Both the position numbers and the translations under genes were made by a program. The notes beneath the pieces were generated by a model. That model saw nothing but the letters and a program-made list of their open reading frames with translations, had not been told where the DNA came from and ran no database searches. Positions 1 through 13,420 of a stretch of DNA of 64,000 nt are shown in pieces; the stretch's first letter is position 1; the number at the start of each line of letters is the position of its first letter. The DNA is taken from assembly GCA_905250075.1 (NCBI GenBank), contig CAJNOP010000119.1, positions 310,001 through 374,000 on the forward strand, in the 5' to 3' direction. The DNA is from Rotaria sp. Silwood1. Its lineage: Eukaryota > Rotifera > Eurotatoria > Philodinida > Philodinidae.

Positions 1-1
1 A

Positions 2-490
2 GATGATTGGTTCGAATCAACACCAGATGTATCCGCTTCACAACAAAAGTTGTTATGGTCACTAGATGATATAACACCACTACCAACCGATATAAATCCA
101 TTGCAAACAATTAAAGATAATAATAATAATAATAATAATAATACGGATACTGTAAGACATCGTCCACCAACAACACCATTAATCAATAGTGACTATAAAA
201 CAAAGACTAAACAGATAAAAACACCACGTATGTCTGAATCTGATATTTTTGTACAAACACCTGAATCAAATGATTGTCATTCATCATCACCAATAAAAAA
301 TAAACATCAACATGATACTGCTGAGGTTACTCGTCGTCGATTATCTAATACTATGACAAATTCATCACCTTTACGACAAGTTTTTGATTCAACTTTAACA
401 ACAACAACAACATATATGCCAACAACTCAACGACGAATGTCAGGTTGGAGTGTATGTGAACATTCGCTTGATGATTCGGATGAAAATTAA
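2..490 (+). CDS. C-terminal exon of an unidentified low-complexity protein (partial)
   Basis: The reading frame is open from base 2 to a TAA at 488-490, so this is the last exon, or part of it, of a gene that begins outside the window. About 162 residues are visible. They are hydrophilic and probably disordered, with an Asn run from an (AAT)n tract near 118-142 and many Ser/Thr-Pro and Arg-Arg-x-Ser sites that look like kinase targets. The tail ends in an acidic DDSDEN. No domain is recognised. It converges tail to tail with EXO1, leaving about 410 bp between the stops. Coding status is supported by the long open frame and biased codons; function is unknown. Confidence 0.65.
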   Translation, partial: DDWFESTPDVSASQQKLLWSLDDITPLPTDINPLQTIKDNNNNNNNNTDTVRHRPPTTPLINSDYKTKTKQIKTPRMSESDIFVQTPESNDCHSSSPIKNKHQHDTAEVTRRRLSNTMTNSSPLRQVFDSTLTTTTTYMPTTQRRMSGWSVCEHSLDDSDEN

Positions 491-903
491 TATTTCATAA
501 ATGTAATTCTATCCATTTTCAGAAATATATCATAGTACTTGTAGACACAAAAAAATAATAATAATAATAAACATAGCCAAAAAATATCTGTCTATACACA
601 TACACAAGTTTCATTCGAATCTACCAAGAAATTAAAAAAAAAAGAAAAGAAAGACAAGAAAAGACGCAAGGGGAAAAAAATAATAGTAAATATCTGACGA
701 AAGAGAGAACAATATGCATAACAAACTTATTATGAAGTCAAACACACGCACAGACAGAAAATATTTGAGAATGACTAATACATGCATGATATAATCAAAA
801 AATGAAACAAGAAGCAATTTATTTTGTTCATGTTAGTTGAACCATTCGAGATGTACTTTAGAAGAAAAAAGATAAAATTGAAATTTAAAAATTGAAATAA
901 AAC
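491..903. other. Convergent 3' intergenic region
   Basis: This is AT-rich sequence between two converging genes. It holds (AAT)n and A-rich tracts expected of 3' UTRs and no supported gene. Short open frames here are low-complexity (mostly Phe, Ser, Leu). Confidence 0.6.
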
Positions 904-3884
904 TTACGCTTGTTTAGCAAAATGATTTCGAAGATTTTGAGGTAATTGAAGTACTGGTGATTTAGCTTGAAATGTTAATATTGATGAAGATTCTAAATAA
1001 ATAATAAATGATTTATTTATTTAGTTTTTTTTGTTTTCTTCATACAAAAAAAAAAATCGTACCAGAACTTTCTGTATTTTGATCAAATATTTTTATATTT
1101 GAATCATCTGTTGGTGATAATTGTTTATCAATATTTGGTGATTTTCTTTTTAATACAAATCGATTTTTTTTTGTTGGTGTTATAAATTTATCAATTGAAT
1201 TTTGACTAGTTGATTGTGATAAAGACTCATCATCATCATCATCAACATTATTCATATTTGATCCTTTAAATTTTTTATTAACATTATTTGGTGAAAGTTT
1301 TTCTTTATTTGATGAAATATTTTGATTTTCATTAATTGCATCAAATACACTTGTTTTAGTTACAGTAGATGATGAAAAAAATCGACTACATGTATCATTA
1401 TCATATTGATTAAATAGAAGTGGTCGTTTAACAACTTCAATACTTTGAATTATCGATGTATGATATTCAGTAGATGAAGAAGTTTTTGTTGTAATATCAG
1501 GTTTCTTTTCATTTGATATTGGTAAATACATATTAAGAATAGCTGATGATGTTAATGCATCAGATGTTGAAATAGATATTGAATCTGTTTGTGAACGAAT
1601 TTTTCTTGGTGGTGATGGTGTTGAAAGTATTTTTTGATTGATTGGTGTTGATGATAATGAAAAAGGTTTAGAACGAACAACGTATTCTTTACTCCAAATT
1701 GATTTAAGATGTGCTGAAGTATATGATGATGATGATCCAGGTGAACGATACTAATAGAAAGAAAATTTTTTTTTTTTTTGAAAAAATAACTAAAATCATG
1801 ATTTACTTTCCATTGATTTGGATCAAAATTATCAACGATACATTTTGTTTTTACATTTAAATTGCCAATTGCATGTTGAAATGCAAGTGGTGTATGATCA
1901 ATTCTAAATTAATAAAGATATTTACGAAAAATTTAAGTTTTTTAATTGTTAAGATGCTTAGCAATTCGAAATTTGAGCAATATTAGTTTTTTTTTTGTTA
2001 TGGTTGAATATAATTTATTGATTTACCTGTGAAAAACTCATTTTATATTTAGAAAAACTATAACACATGATTCTTTCACTGTTGAAAAAAAAAACAATTT
2101 TTTTCGATATGATAATCAAACACCATAAATGTAGATTTCTATGCAAAGATATTGAGTGTTAGAACTTCATTTTCACACGAAATAAACATCATATTTCAAA
2201 CCAGCAGGCGACTCTGCATTATATAGTATATTCAATACTTGAAATAAATTGTCATCAGATTTTGACCTTAGCGAAGAAGTACAAGTCAGACGATTCAAAC
2301 AAACAGAGAGAGAGTAAGAACAAAAATTTGTTTTAAATATTGAGTAGACCAGTGATTTATCTACTGGCTGGGCGCCGCCCACCCAAAATTTTGATTCGCC
2401 CACTCGAAAATATACAGCAGTCATTCGTCTACTATGTGGGTCGAGCGGGTGCTGCCCACTCGAAATTTCGACTCGCCCCCTCGGGAAACGAAACTTAGAT
2501 AAAACACTGGAGTCGACTTTCTATTTATCTAGTCCTATAGCAAGTAAAATTAAAACAACATTTAAAAAAAATTTGCTCAAATTTATAATTGTCCGCATCT
2601 TACTAACATACTGTCCAGCATATTTTAATTGATCATGATCAATATCATCTGGTAATGGATTAAGTGGTACTTGTTTTCTTTGTATAGGATCATAGACAAT
2701 TTGATAAAGAAATGCTAGATGTGCACGTTTAAAACCTATGATATACTCATCAGTTACACGAAGATTTAATTTGCCAAGATTTTGTGGTAATTGTTTAAGA
2801 ATCTATTATCAACAAACAAAAAACAAAAGAATAATATTTTTTTTTAAAAAAAAAAAGGTACCATGTCAAAATTACCAATTCAATATTTGTTACTTGAGTT
2901 CTACTCATAATTTTTTTTGCTTTTACTAAACCAATTCCACTTATATTTTCAAGATAATCACATCCCGATAGAATACACATCCAACGAAAACGTTCAAAAC
3001 TATCAAGACCAAATTCTTTTTTCAAATCAAATTTTGTTCTTTCAAATAATTCACCATTTCCTTGCTCATCAAGTTTAAATAAAATCTAAACTCATAAAAA
3101 ATATAAAATCTATTTATTGTTTTTTGTTTTTGATTACTAACATGATGACAACCGAAAAGAACAAGATCTGAATCTTCTGTTATAACATAATCAGCTATTT
3201 TTGCTCTATTTAAATATGCTAATTGAGCATCCGCTTCATATGGTGCAACAATAACATCGATGCCCATAGTTCGAAGAGTCTAAAACAAATAAATAAAACA
3301 TAACGTTAATATGAAAATAGAAAAAAAAAAACAAATCGAATTTCATACTCGAATAACATTTAAAACCATATCCGGTGTTATTTCAATAGCTTTTTGAAAA
3401 AATTGTTCAGCTTCACGTGTTTTACCATTAGCAAGAGCTTTTTGTCCACGTAATCGATTTCTTTCACGTTCACTTCAAACAAAAAAAAAACAACAGACAA
3501 TGAATTATTTTCAATCAATATCAACATTTTAAACATACTCGCTACGATTAATATTAGTTATTCGTTTTGCTGGTAATGGTGAACCATCAAAAACCATGAT
3601 AGGTTTTATATTCCATTCAAGTAATCTTTCAACAAATCGTGTAACATATTGAACATATCTAAATAAAAGAAAATCTATACATATTTAATATCATGATTTA
3701 AATCGAGATTTACTCACCTATCAGTCGATTCATTTTGTGCTAATTTTCCAGCACATGCATAAGCACCTCGATGAAGTAAAAAACTTGTATCAACAGCACA
3801 TGTTGTTCCTTGAAATCCAGCATTTTTTATATTTACACGATGTATAGCTGATTTAAGCAAAGGATGAAGACCTTCAATTCCCAT
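904..3884 (-). CDS. EXO1: Exonuclease 1 (XPG/FEN1-family 5' flap nuclease)
   Basis: This is a 5'-3' exonuclease and flap endonuclease acting in mismatch repair and resection. Exons (minus order): 3884-3718, 3658-3539, 3472-3349, 3279-3142, 3085-2876, 2802-2608, 1903-1807, 1750-1063, 992-904; about 610 residues, against 846 in human. The start [11 protein letters not shown] matches the family N-terminus. Catalytic acidic residues are visible: [36 protein letters not shown] and LSGCDYL, followed by the helix-hairpin-helix region [10 protein letters not shown]. The long exon 8 is a Ser-rich disordered tail as in other EXO1 proteins. Oddity: exon 6 ends in phase 0 at a GTTAGT donor, but exon 7 needs two preceding bases, so that one junction is unresolved. 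The intron there carries a MITE. Identity is certain; the intactness of the transcript is less so. Confidence 0.93.
2350..2509. mobile_element. Non-autonomous hAT-type MITE in an EXO1 intron
   Basis: This is a 160-bp GC-rich island in AT-rich intron sequence. The ends are inverted copies, CAGTGATTTATCTA on the left and CAGTGTTTTATCTA when the right end is reverse-complemented (13 of 14 match). They are flanked by GAGTAGAC (2342-2349) and GAGTCGAC (2510-2517), an 8-bp target duplication with one mismatch. Eight-base duplications and CAG-type ends are hallmarks of hAT transposons. The interior has diverged repeats containing GCCCAC and CTCGAAA. There is no coding capacity. Confidence 0.75.
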
Positions 3885-5173
3885 TGAGATTTTTCTTTTT
3901 TTTTTTTTTTTAATTCGACTCTGGCTTATCTCAAAATAGAACAACAACGATCTAGAATATATAAAATCAAATTAAAACGATAAAATTCTGAAAGATACAA
4001 ATCCTAGTATATTGAATACATTGTATAAACGATAGATTTAGAAAGAAAAAAGATAAAGAACGGAAATACACATGTTTATAAGGGAAAATAACGAATCGAA
4101 ATAAGAAAAACATAAGTCATTGTGTAACAGGCCGTATTCGTTATAGAATCATTCTTTCTATGTCATAGATAAACAAAACTATTGAATCACATTTGTTTAG
4201 CATATTGATTAGTTTAAGAAATAGATAATTAAGAAAACAATAAATTTATATCAATAAAAAAAAACTTTATCACAATGAATCAGATGAAAGAAATATGTTA
4301 AAAGTTTATCAACAACAGTGAATATCAGTGCTAATATATAATTTTCAAATGAAATAATCAATACTATTATTTACTTTTCAGAAAAAACAAATATATTTGT
4401 TGATATATCATATACTTTTATTTTATAAAGATTTATATTATTCATGATTTAGTAGAAACTTAAATCTAAGAATATTTAAGATTCATCAAATTTCATTTCA
4501 ATTGAAAATGTAAAAATAAACATGCAAAACAAGAAAAACTAAATGAATACAATCAATGTTCTTGCAACGATGACACATGCATTATTAAATAGTATAGTTC
4601 AATGTTCTTTCAAAATACATAGTTATAGTTATAAGATTCGTTGATTTCATAATTAATATTTCGAATTGTAATCAGTACAATTTTCTGCAATATCTTTTAA
4701 TAGTATTTTCAATCAAATAGATTGATTAAATCTTTTATTACAAATAATTTTACAGATAATCATGATTGTTAAAACAATCATCATTTTTATTGATATATAA
4801 TTCTATATTAAATATTTTTTGTTAAGATTATGAGAAGATTCTGTTCTTTTTCTTCATCTTCTGCATTATATTTTTTCAATCTCATTCAATATATCAGTCA
4901 ATCACATAAAAAAAAGAAAATAATATACAAATACAGAAAACAAAAAGCAAAAAAAAAACAATATTAAACAGAAGCAAAAGCCGCATCTGCGTAGAAAAAA
5001 AAACAAACCAAAACTCAATCGCAATTTGTTTAATTAACGAATAAATAACGATGTCTCATTTGTTTTATAAAAAAACAGAAAAGAAAAACAAAAGCTTATT
5101 AGTTTTTTTTTCTTGTAATACACACACACACACACACTGATATTATTTACAAATAACATCAAATCACATAAGA
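3885..5173. other. Intergenic: EXO1 upstream and RhoGAP-START 3' flank
   Basis: About 1.3 kb of AT-rich DNA separates the EXO1 start from the stop of the next minus-strand gene. It must hold the EXO1 promoter and the 3' UTR of the RhoGAP gene. A short (CA)n run lies at 5120-5138. No further gene or repeat was recognised. Confidence 0.5.
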
Positions 5174-6859
5174 TCAGACTTTTGTTTCGGGTCCCGTATT
5201 TAAATGAGTAAATGAATCTCTGAGTTTAGTCATTGATCGAGTTAGTATTGAACCATATGCTTTTGTATACCATTCATGAGAACGTCCCATTAAATCAACA
5301 CGACTTAAATGTGTTACTTTGGATTTTCCACAACCTAAATTAATGTAAAAAAAAAAAAAACTTTCTACGCCTATAATAAATAAAAAACTATCATTCTTAC
5401 CAACAGATTGTATTAAATATCGAGAAGCTAATGTAACAGCACGAACTAAACAAAACATAATATGAAAATTGTTCATTTTTCTTTTAAATAAACTATATAC
5501 CAAGTGTTGGTGGACAATGTGCTTTTGGATGTTCAATCGATGTACAAACAAGTACACAAGCATCTCGTTTTTGATTATTTGGATTTTGTGTTGTATCAAA
5601 TGATGCTATTGCACTTGATGATGCTAATGATGATGAACCGACTGGTTGTGTTATTACATTACTATTATTTGTTGATATGGAATTTTGATAATTTCCATTT
5701 GTATTCAATTGAATATTTGTTCTCCAACTACGTACTTCACAAAAATATCGTGATGCTAGAGGAGCCTGATAAACAACAACAACAAAAAAAAATAAATAGT
5801 ATAAGAGATTTTTTTAAAATAAAATTCAAATATATTTTATACCATTGAATTAAGTGTATATTGATAAACATGTGTATTTTGACTTAACTGTTCTATGATT
5901 GTACCCGATTGAAAATCTAAAAATTTATTAATAGAATTCAATGAATTTTAGTAGAGCATATTTCAAAATTAATGATTATGTTTTTAGAAAAAAAGAAAAA
6001 TATTGAAAATTTTTTATACATACCATCATCCCATAAATGTCGTTCATTTAAAAGTCGATTTAATATTTCAATAGGTGGTGCTTCAATTTCGACGGAACAT
6101 TTCCATAATCCAAGTGGATGACCATCATCTAATTTTTTAAATGCTAATTCTAATTCATTATTTATTCCAAATGATGTCCATCCTTTTAATTTATTTGAAC
6201 ATGATTCACGCATAACTTCAACAATACAACGATCAATAAAACCTTGATACGAAGAAGAATTTTTTATATTTGTTGTTGTTGTTGTTGTTGTTGATGATAA
6301 TGATGATGATAATGCTTGTAAAGAAGTATTTGTATCATCATTAAATAAACGTGATGATGAAAATGATTTTATTGTTGTTGGTGATGTTGAACAATGATTA
6401 CTACTTAAATTATCATTTAAAAGCATATTTTCACATGATGATGATACTGATGGTGATGATGATAATGAACCAATTGAATCTGATGCTGATATTGTACCAA
6501 TTTCTGTTGCACGTTGTTGTGCTGTACGTTTACCAACAAGATTACTTGATGAACATCGACGATATTTATTTAATATAGGTGTTGTTGTAGTTGTGATTGA
6601 TGTTGTTGTTTCTGATATACGTCGAGATAATTCATCAAGTGTACATGGTTCACCAATTTCAATATAAGAAAAATGACATGCTTGATGAAGTTCATCAGGT
6701 ACAAGAAATAATAAACGAACATTATCAATCATAAATGAAAGAATTTCCATAGCTTTACGTTGTTCTTGAATTTCTCTCCAATCAGGCATACCCATAATAT
6801 TTGAAGAAATAATTGTTGGTGAAGTTTTACGTATTGATGTTGATATTGAATCATTCGTA

Positions 6860-6893
<34 letters not shown>

Positions 6894-9800
6894 GATTATT
6901 ATAATTATAAAATGAAAATAATGTTGGTGCAAAACAAGTTGCAAGATTAATTGAACTCATTTGATTTGTTTTTGAATGTTTTGATACATCATTTAAAAAT
7001 GATAAAAGTAAATGTAAAACAAGACGATTTTCATCTGGTAATAAAAGAACAGCATATTGTAATGAACGTAAACGACGTTCATTATTTAATTTAATTAATG
7101 TTGAATCAATTGATGTTGATGTTGATATTGTAGAAAAATGTTCACTTATATTAAGAAATAATGGTGATAATTTTGTTGTAAATAAATATTCAGGTAATGA
7201 ACGAAAATATTGTTTTAATACATCAGATACATCATATGGACTAAAATCATCAAATTGATGAAATTCAAGATCAGATTCAATTAAATCATGTAAACGTTTT
7301 ATACGATGTGATACACCACTAAAATTAAAGGAAACGTTTCTTTTTTCTTCAATTTAATATTAAAAAATTGATATTAATCATTTTTTTTTTGTTCTAAATT
7401 ATTTTATGTCATCTGAAAATATTGATTGCCGTTTTGATAATGATTATCATTCTCGTTCAATTAAAAACAAAAATAGAAATCGAGACAGATATGATTAAAT
7501 GATATTCTTGAATAAATTTGTTTTGAATATTAGAGGTTACAAAAAAAAAATCTGACTGCTCGATTTTTGAAATGTTTAGTAAATTTGAATAAATTCGAAC
7601 AAACAATATATGATAGATTATATAAGAAATAATGGTTTTGTTGTCAACAAATTGCCTGTAAGTAAAGTCAATCTCGAAAACATATTTACCATATTTCGGC
7701 TAAGTATCTTCGCTTAAAAAAATATTATTTCGTTTTAGTTTCAAGATAGTAGAATCTATGTTCATTCATCATATGAAGTAAAAATTAACTATAGGTCATT
7801 AATCTGACATTAATAATCATTTACAATCCCTGTCAACATACTAAGAGGTGAAGGCCAAACTTATTGCCGGTAAAATGTTTTTCAGCGAGATCGATCTGAC
7901 TGGTTCAATTACAAAATTGAATCAGTGAAAAATCGGTCCATTTAACATATCAATCAAACAACTAGTTCTTTTAAGAAAAAGTTTTTTTTTATTTTTATTT
8001 TCTTCGGCTTCATACTAACGTAAAATATAATACTCATAGAGTTCTGGAAGCTCTGCGTAAATAATAACTTCTATTTTAAACTTTTGCATTCCATATATTC
8101 AATATTAAGAAAATTTTTCAAAACTATTTCAGTTAGTAATTCATAAGAATAACATAATATTCAATTATATTTTGGCATTGGTATTAATTAATACAACTGA
8201 AATGTTTCTCAACAAGACAATGAATCTTAAATTTTAGTTTTTATATTAGACTTCAGAGCTTTATGTTTTTTAATATTTAAACATGTTCTATGTTGTATGA
8301 AACTAGCTATCAACATAACTTTTACAGTCGAACGAAATCTTTTTTTTCTGATTTTTATAATGATAAACATAAAATAAAAGTTACAAGTCATTGGAAGTTT
8401 CTGACAGTCTATTAAAATTAGTCCAAAAAAATAAATTTAAAATATCGAGTTAAACAATCTGTACTTTAAATATAATTTAACTATTAATGATTAACTATCT
8501 TTTCGTGACTATGATCAATTTATTCAGTACGATCTGAGGACATCATTGTATGTGCAATGCAGTAACTCTAGTGCTCTAAAAATTAAGAAAAAAGACAACG
8601 ATAAAACCCAACTAGTCTAGTTTCAAATCTACTGATATGAATCAGTCGAACAAAATTTAATTTAATAGTACAACTGAGAATAATTTTAGACTACACCATA
8701 ACTAAGATACAAAGTTTATTGAGTAAAGATGACTTCAAAAACAAAAACAAAAAAAGAAAATTTTTCATAATTGACTTGATGAAAAAGCAATCGTGTATAA
8801 TTAAGTTGAACAACAACTTCGAACAATTGATTAAATAAAATTTTTTGAATAAGTTGTTCTCACATAAGTCGTTTTTTTTTTTTTTTTTTCTTCAAAATCT
8901 CATTACTTTTAGTATGCCCTGAGTAGTTCTCTATAGAATTCAACAAGACATAAAAGAGAATAATTAAAAGTGAAATCCTAAGGCAAATTTTGTTGACTTG
9001 ACAAGATCAATGAACTGATTCTTTTGCTTTTGGCTTAAACACATACACATTAGATATTTTTCAACCTAGATATAAAAATCAGTCAGTTCACAAGTATAAC
9101 CTATTCATTTACTTTCATCATTTGAATTGTTATAATTTATCAAACATAAATAAACAATGAGTTCAAATTTGTGTGTTTATATATATACGTTAAATGAACA
9201 ATATAGAAATAAAAGTTTAGTATAGAGTTTATATTTGATTTCCCCAAAAAAAAAGAAAAAAAAAAAAACAAGAAAATTTATGTACAATTTTAATTATGCA
9301 AGCTTATCATGTATTGAATAAATTTTATTTTGATCAATTAATTCGAAAGAAAAGAACTGTCATTTATTTAATATAATAACAATATGTGATTAACAACCTT
9401 CAGATTAAAAATTGTATCATCTTTCTGATATTTGATTCTCTTTCATTCTCAACATTCTCGACATACTCAAGGTTAATATATATATATATATATAAGGATA
9501 AGAAGATCAAATAACTCATTATCTTCTTTTTCTTCGTATTTTTTATTTTAGGAACTTACGGTTTACGAAATATTCCAACACTATCAATTGATGTTCTTCT
9601 TAAATATTTCATGGCTGATATTATTGTTATTGGTACAGGATGTCCAGTACGTTGAGTCATTGAAAGAAGTGATACACCAAATACAGATTTCTTAATATCT
9701 TTTATTTGATGATGACCTTCCTAAAGATGAAATAATAGTAATTAAGAAAGAAATTAGATTTCTTTTTTTTTTAAGTGATAATAGAAACGAACTTTTCTTT

Positions 9801-11291
9801 GTTGATGCCGTCGAATAATTAATTTTGGTACAGCACTAAATGCAGTTGCAAGTAAACTTTGTGTTGTTGCAACTGTTGTATTTACGAGTGTTGGCATTTG
9901 ATCATCTTTATTTGATGATAATATTCTTGTTGTATCAAGTAATTCTTGTATACGTATTGATGCTGCACGACGTAAAGCAAATAATTGTCCAACAGACATT
10001 TGTCCTAAATGATATTTCGATGAATTAAAACTTGGACGATGAGATTTTGTAAATGAATGCCATTTAACACGAATTTTACGACTAGTTGGTAAACGTGATG
10101 GTGCTGTTGATGATGGAATAGTATTTGTTGTTTCATTTTCTGATGATAAAGATGATGATAGAGAAGTTGTCGATCGATGTAATGGATCATTGTTAGTTGT
10201 TAATAAAATAGAATCAATTTGTCTTTCAACACTACTTGTATCAAGACCAGAATCTTTTCTATCAGTTGATGAACGTATATGTGTTAATGATAAATGTTTT
10301 ATATTATTTTCATCTGCAGATGATATTGATGTTGTTGTTGGAGAATGATTATCGATAAATAATGGTTCACTTTGATAACCAAGTGGTGGTGGTACATTAT
10401 CATAAAATGAAAGACGTGTCCAATCATAAACATGAAAGTGTCGACGAGCTAAAAGTGTTGCTTGATGTGCAGGTGATTTAGTTGAATGTCTAGATAATGC
10501 TGTTGATGATGATGATGTTGATGGTGATGATGATGGTAGTAATGGTAGTGGTGGTGGTGGTGATGTACAAATAAGATTATCATCGGACGGAATAATTATA
10601 GGAAAATGTTGATTATTTGATAATGTATTCGTTGTTGGTAGTAGTTGTTCATCACAGATCGGTGATAGACGATGAATCGATTTATCGAGAGTAATGACCT
10701 TTAAATAGATAAGTAGATTATTTATGAATTAGCATTTTTGTTTTTGAAGTTATGAAATGAAAGAAAAATATTACTATTGAACAAAAAATATTTATTAGCA
10801 TTGAGAACATGAAATTTCATTTCACGTATGATTTATTTTTATTTTTTTTCATATTGTTTTATATTAAACTTTGATATGATGAAAAGAAAAAAAAACTTCA
10901 ATAGAATTCTTACCGTTCGTTCAGTATCGTTCGACTCAGTTAAAGATTCATCAACAGATAATGAACCACTATTTGATGTTGTTGTTGTTGATGACGTAGG
11001 TAATCTATATCGTCGACGATGAATGTCAACTGTTTTATTACTATTGTTGTTGTTGTTGTTATTATTATTATTATTATTATTGTTATTATTGTTTACAGTA
11101 ATTCTCAATTTATTTTCATGATGTCGATGTTGTGCATGAGTTTTATTTTCTGGACTACTACATTCAGCTTCTTTTGATGAGTAACCTGATGATTCATGAT
11201 ATTGATGATGAGTTTTTAATAACGATGATGATGATGATGAAATAGGCTCGTCTATTTTTAATTCCATCATATCATCATTTAAAGTGGTCAT
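5174..11291 (-). CDS. RhoGAP-START protein, DLC1/STARD13/crossveinless-c type
   Basis: This is a Rho GTPase-activating protein of the deleted-in-liver-cancer family, which switches off RhoA at adhesions. Exons (minus order): 11291-10914, 10698-9793, 9720-9560, 7318-6024, 5916-5843, 5765-5501, 5445-5401, 5334-5174. All phases close, giving 1094 residues, close to DLC1 (1091). The N-terminal third is disordered (Asn, Ser and Pro runs) and includes the RKDSGLDTS segment that parallels the family's RRDSGVG motif, then KWHSFTKSHRPSFNSS. The RhoGAP domain starts near SVFGVSLL, with the arginine finger in VGIFRK and later MSSINLATCFAPTLF. The C-terminal START domain includes KGWTSFGINNE, LWKCSVEIEAPP, RYLIQSVG and SRVDLMGRSHEWYTKAYG. 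No N-terminal SAM domain is seen. The ATG lies directly after a TTTCAG acceptor, so a 5' leader exon exists upstream. Which vertebrate paralogue is closest cannot be decided. Confidence 0.93.
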
Positions 11292-11540
11292 CTGAAATGA
11301 AAAATAGTTATCATATAAATTGATTTTTCCTTCTGTTTCTGTTTCTTTTTCTTTTTCACGACATTTCTTTTTCATCATTCATTCATAACAAAATACATAC
11401 AGAACAGTATTTTTCTATGATGATCGTCGATGCAAAATTAGTTCAACAATCTTCTTCGTCTTCCCTCTTATGTTGGGTATATGCTACTATGTGCAAGTAC
11501 GCGGCGCGCGTTTTTTTCTTCACTCATTTGTCTTTGCGCT

Positions 11541-11588
11541 TGTGTGTGTGTGTGCATGCACACATACATATATGCACACACACACACA
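11541..11588. repeat. (GT)n / (CA)n inverted dinucleotide tract
   Basis: A (TG)n run ending in CAT is followed within about 15 bases by ATG plus a (CA)n run, so the two arms can pair into a hairpin of about 16 bp. CGCGCG follows it. Alternating purine-pyrimidine tracts like this may adopt Z-DNA. It lies in the leader zone of the RhoGAP gene. Confidence 0.6.
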
Positions 11589-12586
11589 CGCGCGCATACG
11601 CCCGCACACTGAAACGAGGTCATCACTACAGCATTGTGCCGAATAGCATATGACAATTGTAACAATGATGAGAAAGAATGACGCTCGATTATTTATAGAT
11701 TGAAGCTGCGAACATCTTATACGAATTTTCTTCTCTCTATTTTTCCCATGTATGTTCACTAGCTCTTATATATTATCAAGAATGATGGCAATGAATAAGA
11801 CACATGCGATCAAGGACAGCTCACGCACGTCTCTTCGCAACTATACGCATCAAAGCTCATCTCAGTCGACTCGTTTTTCTTTGTCGTTTTCTTTTTTTTT
11901 TTATGCAGTAGAATGACAACAACTAGTACTGCTCTTGCTACTAATCCTAAATCGAATGTTGGATGAGACGAGAAGCGTGGGTGGTATTTCTTATTTGTAT
12001 GCTGTACTTTCTTTTTTGCGAAGATGATGATGATGATGATGATCGTAAGCAGTAGCAGAAGAAAAAAAAAGAGAAAGATAGTACTTACTACTAGTACGGA
12101 GTACTAATACTACAACAACTAAACTGCAATCGGCATCGGAAGATCGATAAATCATTTAGTAGTAGTGCACATCTCGGTCTTCTTTCGATTTACATATATC
12201 CAGATAGAAATAGTGAGAACAACGATATGACCGGCTAATGGTACACAACGAAAAAGAAATAATGAAGTAGCCACTTGAATCAACGTCTACAGTAGTTGTT
12301 TTCACTGGTGCTAGTCAGTATATGTCTCAACTGTTCGAACAAGAGAACACTTACCTATATTTTTTCAATATATGATTTCTATTATAATTCTTGTGTTTGT
12401 CTTTCTGTTTAACAGAAGACGAGACCAAAAGACATAAACTGTGTGTATGTGTATTTATAGACGTTAAATGAGAATCAATGGTCATAGAAAGAAACAAAGA
12501 CAGATTATCGAATGAACACATGTATGGCGTAATATACAATTATTATTTATAGATACACATATACTCAAACATCAGTTCATCAATGG

Positions 12587-12616
12587 TCATGATGATGATG
12601 ATGATGATGATGATGA
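12587..12616. repeat. (GAT)n microsatellite
   Basis: About nine GAT units lie between 12587 and 12616, in the non-coding leader zone. Confidence 0.7.
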
Positions 12617-13420
12617 CGACAACAACGACGTAGCCACAAGGAAGGATTATATAAAAGACACAAACTCATATATATGTATATGTATATATATATATAAATA
12701 TACGACTATATGTGTATATACATAGAAAAAAAAAGGGGGCGCACACATTTTGAGCGAATCGCCCATTGATTGTTGTGCAATCGCATCTATTCGAACAATA
12801 TTCATAGTCTAATACTAAGTATATATGGAGAATCAATCACAATATGTATATATGCAGTTTACTCATCTTGTATATACCATTTATATCAGTTGTATTAGTA
12901 TTTGATCTCGTTTTCGTCTTTTGGGAAGAGAATTGGCGCATAAAAAAAATTGTGTTACTACGTTTTACTTACCTACGGAAGCTACTTTCTCCATCTCCGT
13001 TTCTCTCTCTCCCTCTCTCTCTTTCTTTCACAGATAGGTGTGCTTTTGTCGTGTAGACGTGAATGTGCGCATTTTAAAATAATAACGTCGAGTCGATGTA
13101 AAAGAGAAGAAAAATATTGCGAAGATAAGCGAGCAAAAGAAGAGAAAGAGAAGAAAAGAGAAAACGTGCTTGAGGTGTAATATAACGATTACAAGCCAAG
13201 CAACAGAATTGCTGATTCATACAAAAAAGAAAAAACTGAAAGAGAGAAAAGAGAAAGAGAGTGAGAGAGAGAGGGAAAAAGAAAAAAAGTCGAGTAGATG
13301 GGAAAGAATAAGGAAGGAGAAAAAGCACACTTTTATCGTCTATTACTGAGTCAAATTACAAATAAAAATGAATATTATGCAGCAATATGAAATTCTTACC
13401 AAGGATGTCTCGATTTTTTT

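Larger units (their letters stand above)
11292..13420 (-). promoter_or_regulatory. Leader-exon and promoter zone of the RhoGAP-START gene
   Basis: This 2.1-kb zone differs from nearby spacers: it is richer in GC, with CA/CGCG, CT and GATGAT runs. On the minus strand three strong 5' splice sites occur: ATATAG|GTAAGT at 12354, CGTAG|GTAAGT at 12972 and CCTTG|GTAAGA at 13399. Each could end an alternative first or leader exon spliced to the acceptor at 11293-11292. No conserved coding exon is recognisable. The assignment is inferred from position and splice signals. Confidence 0.45.

Noticed and set aside
632..817. Minus-strand open frame of 61 codons
   Set aside because: Phe/Leu/Ser low complexity from T-rich 3' flanks; no splice context or domain.
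5504..5848. Plus-strand open frame of 114 codons
   Set aside because: Antisense shadow of the START-domain exons of the RhoGAP gene.
11417..11759. Overlapping open frames on both strands through the (CA)n tract
   Set aside because: Repeat-derived Cys/His/Thr runs; no coding pattern.
13074..13328. 84-codon minus-strand frame
   Set aside because: Leu/Phe/Ser-rich translation of a GA-rich tract.
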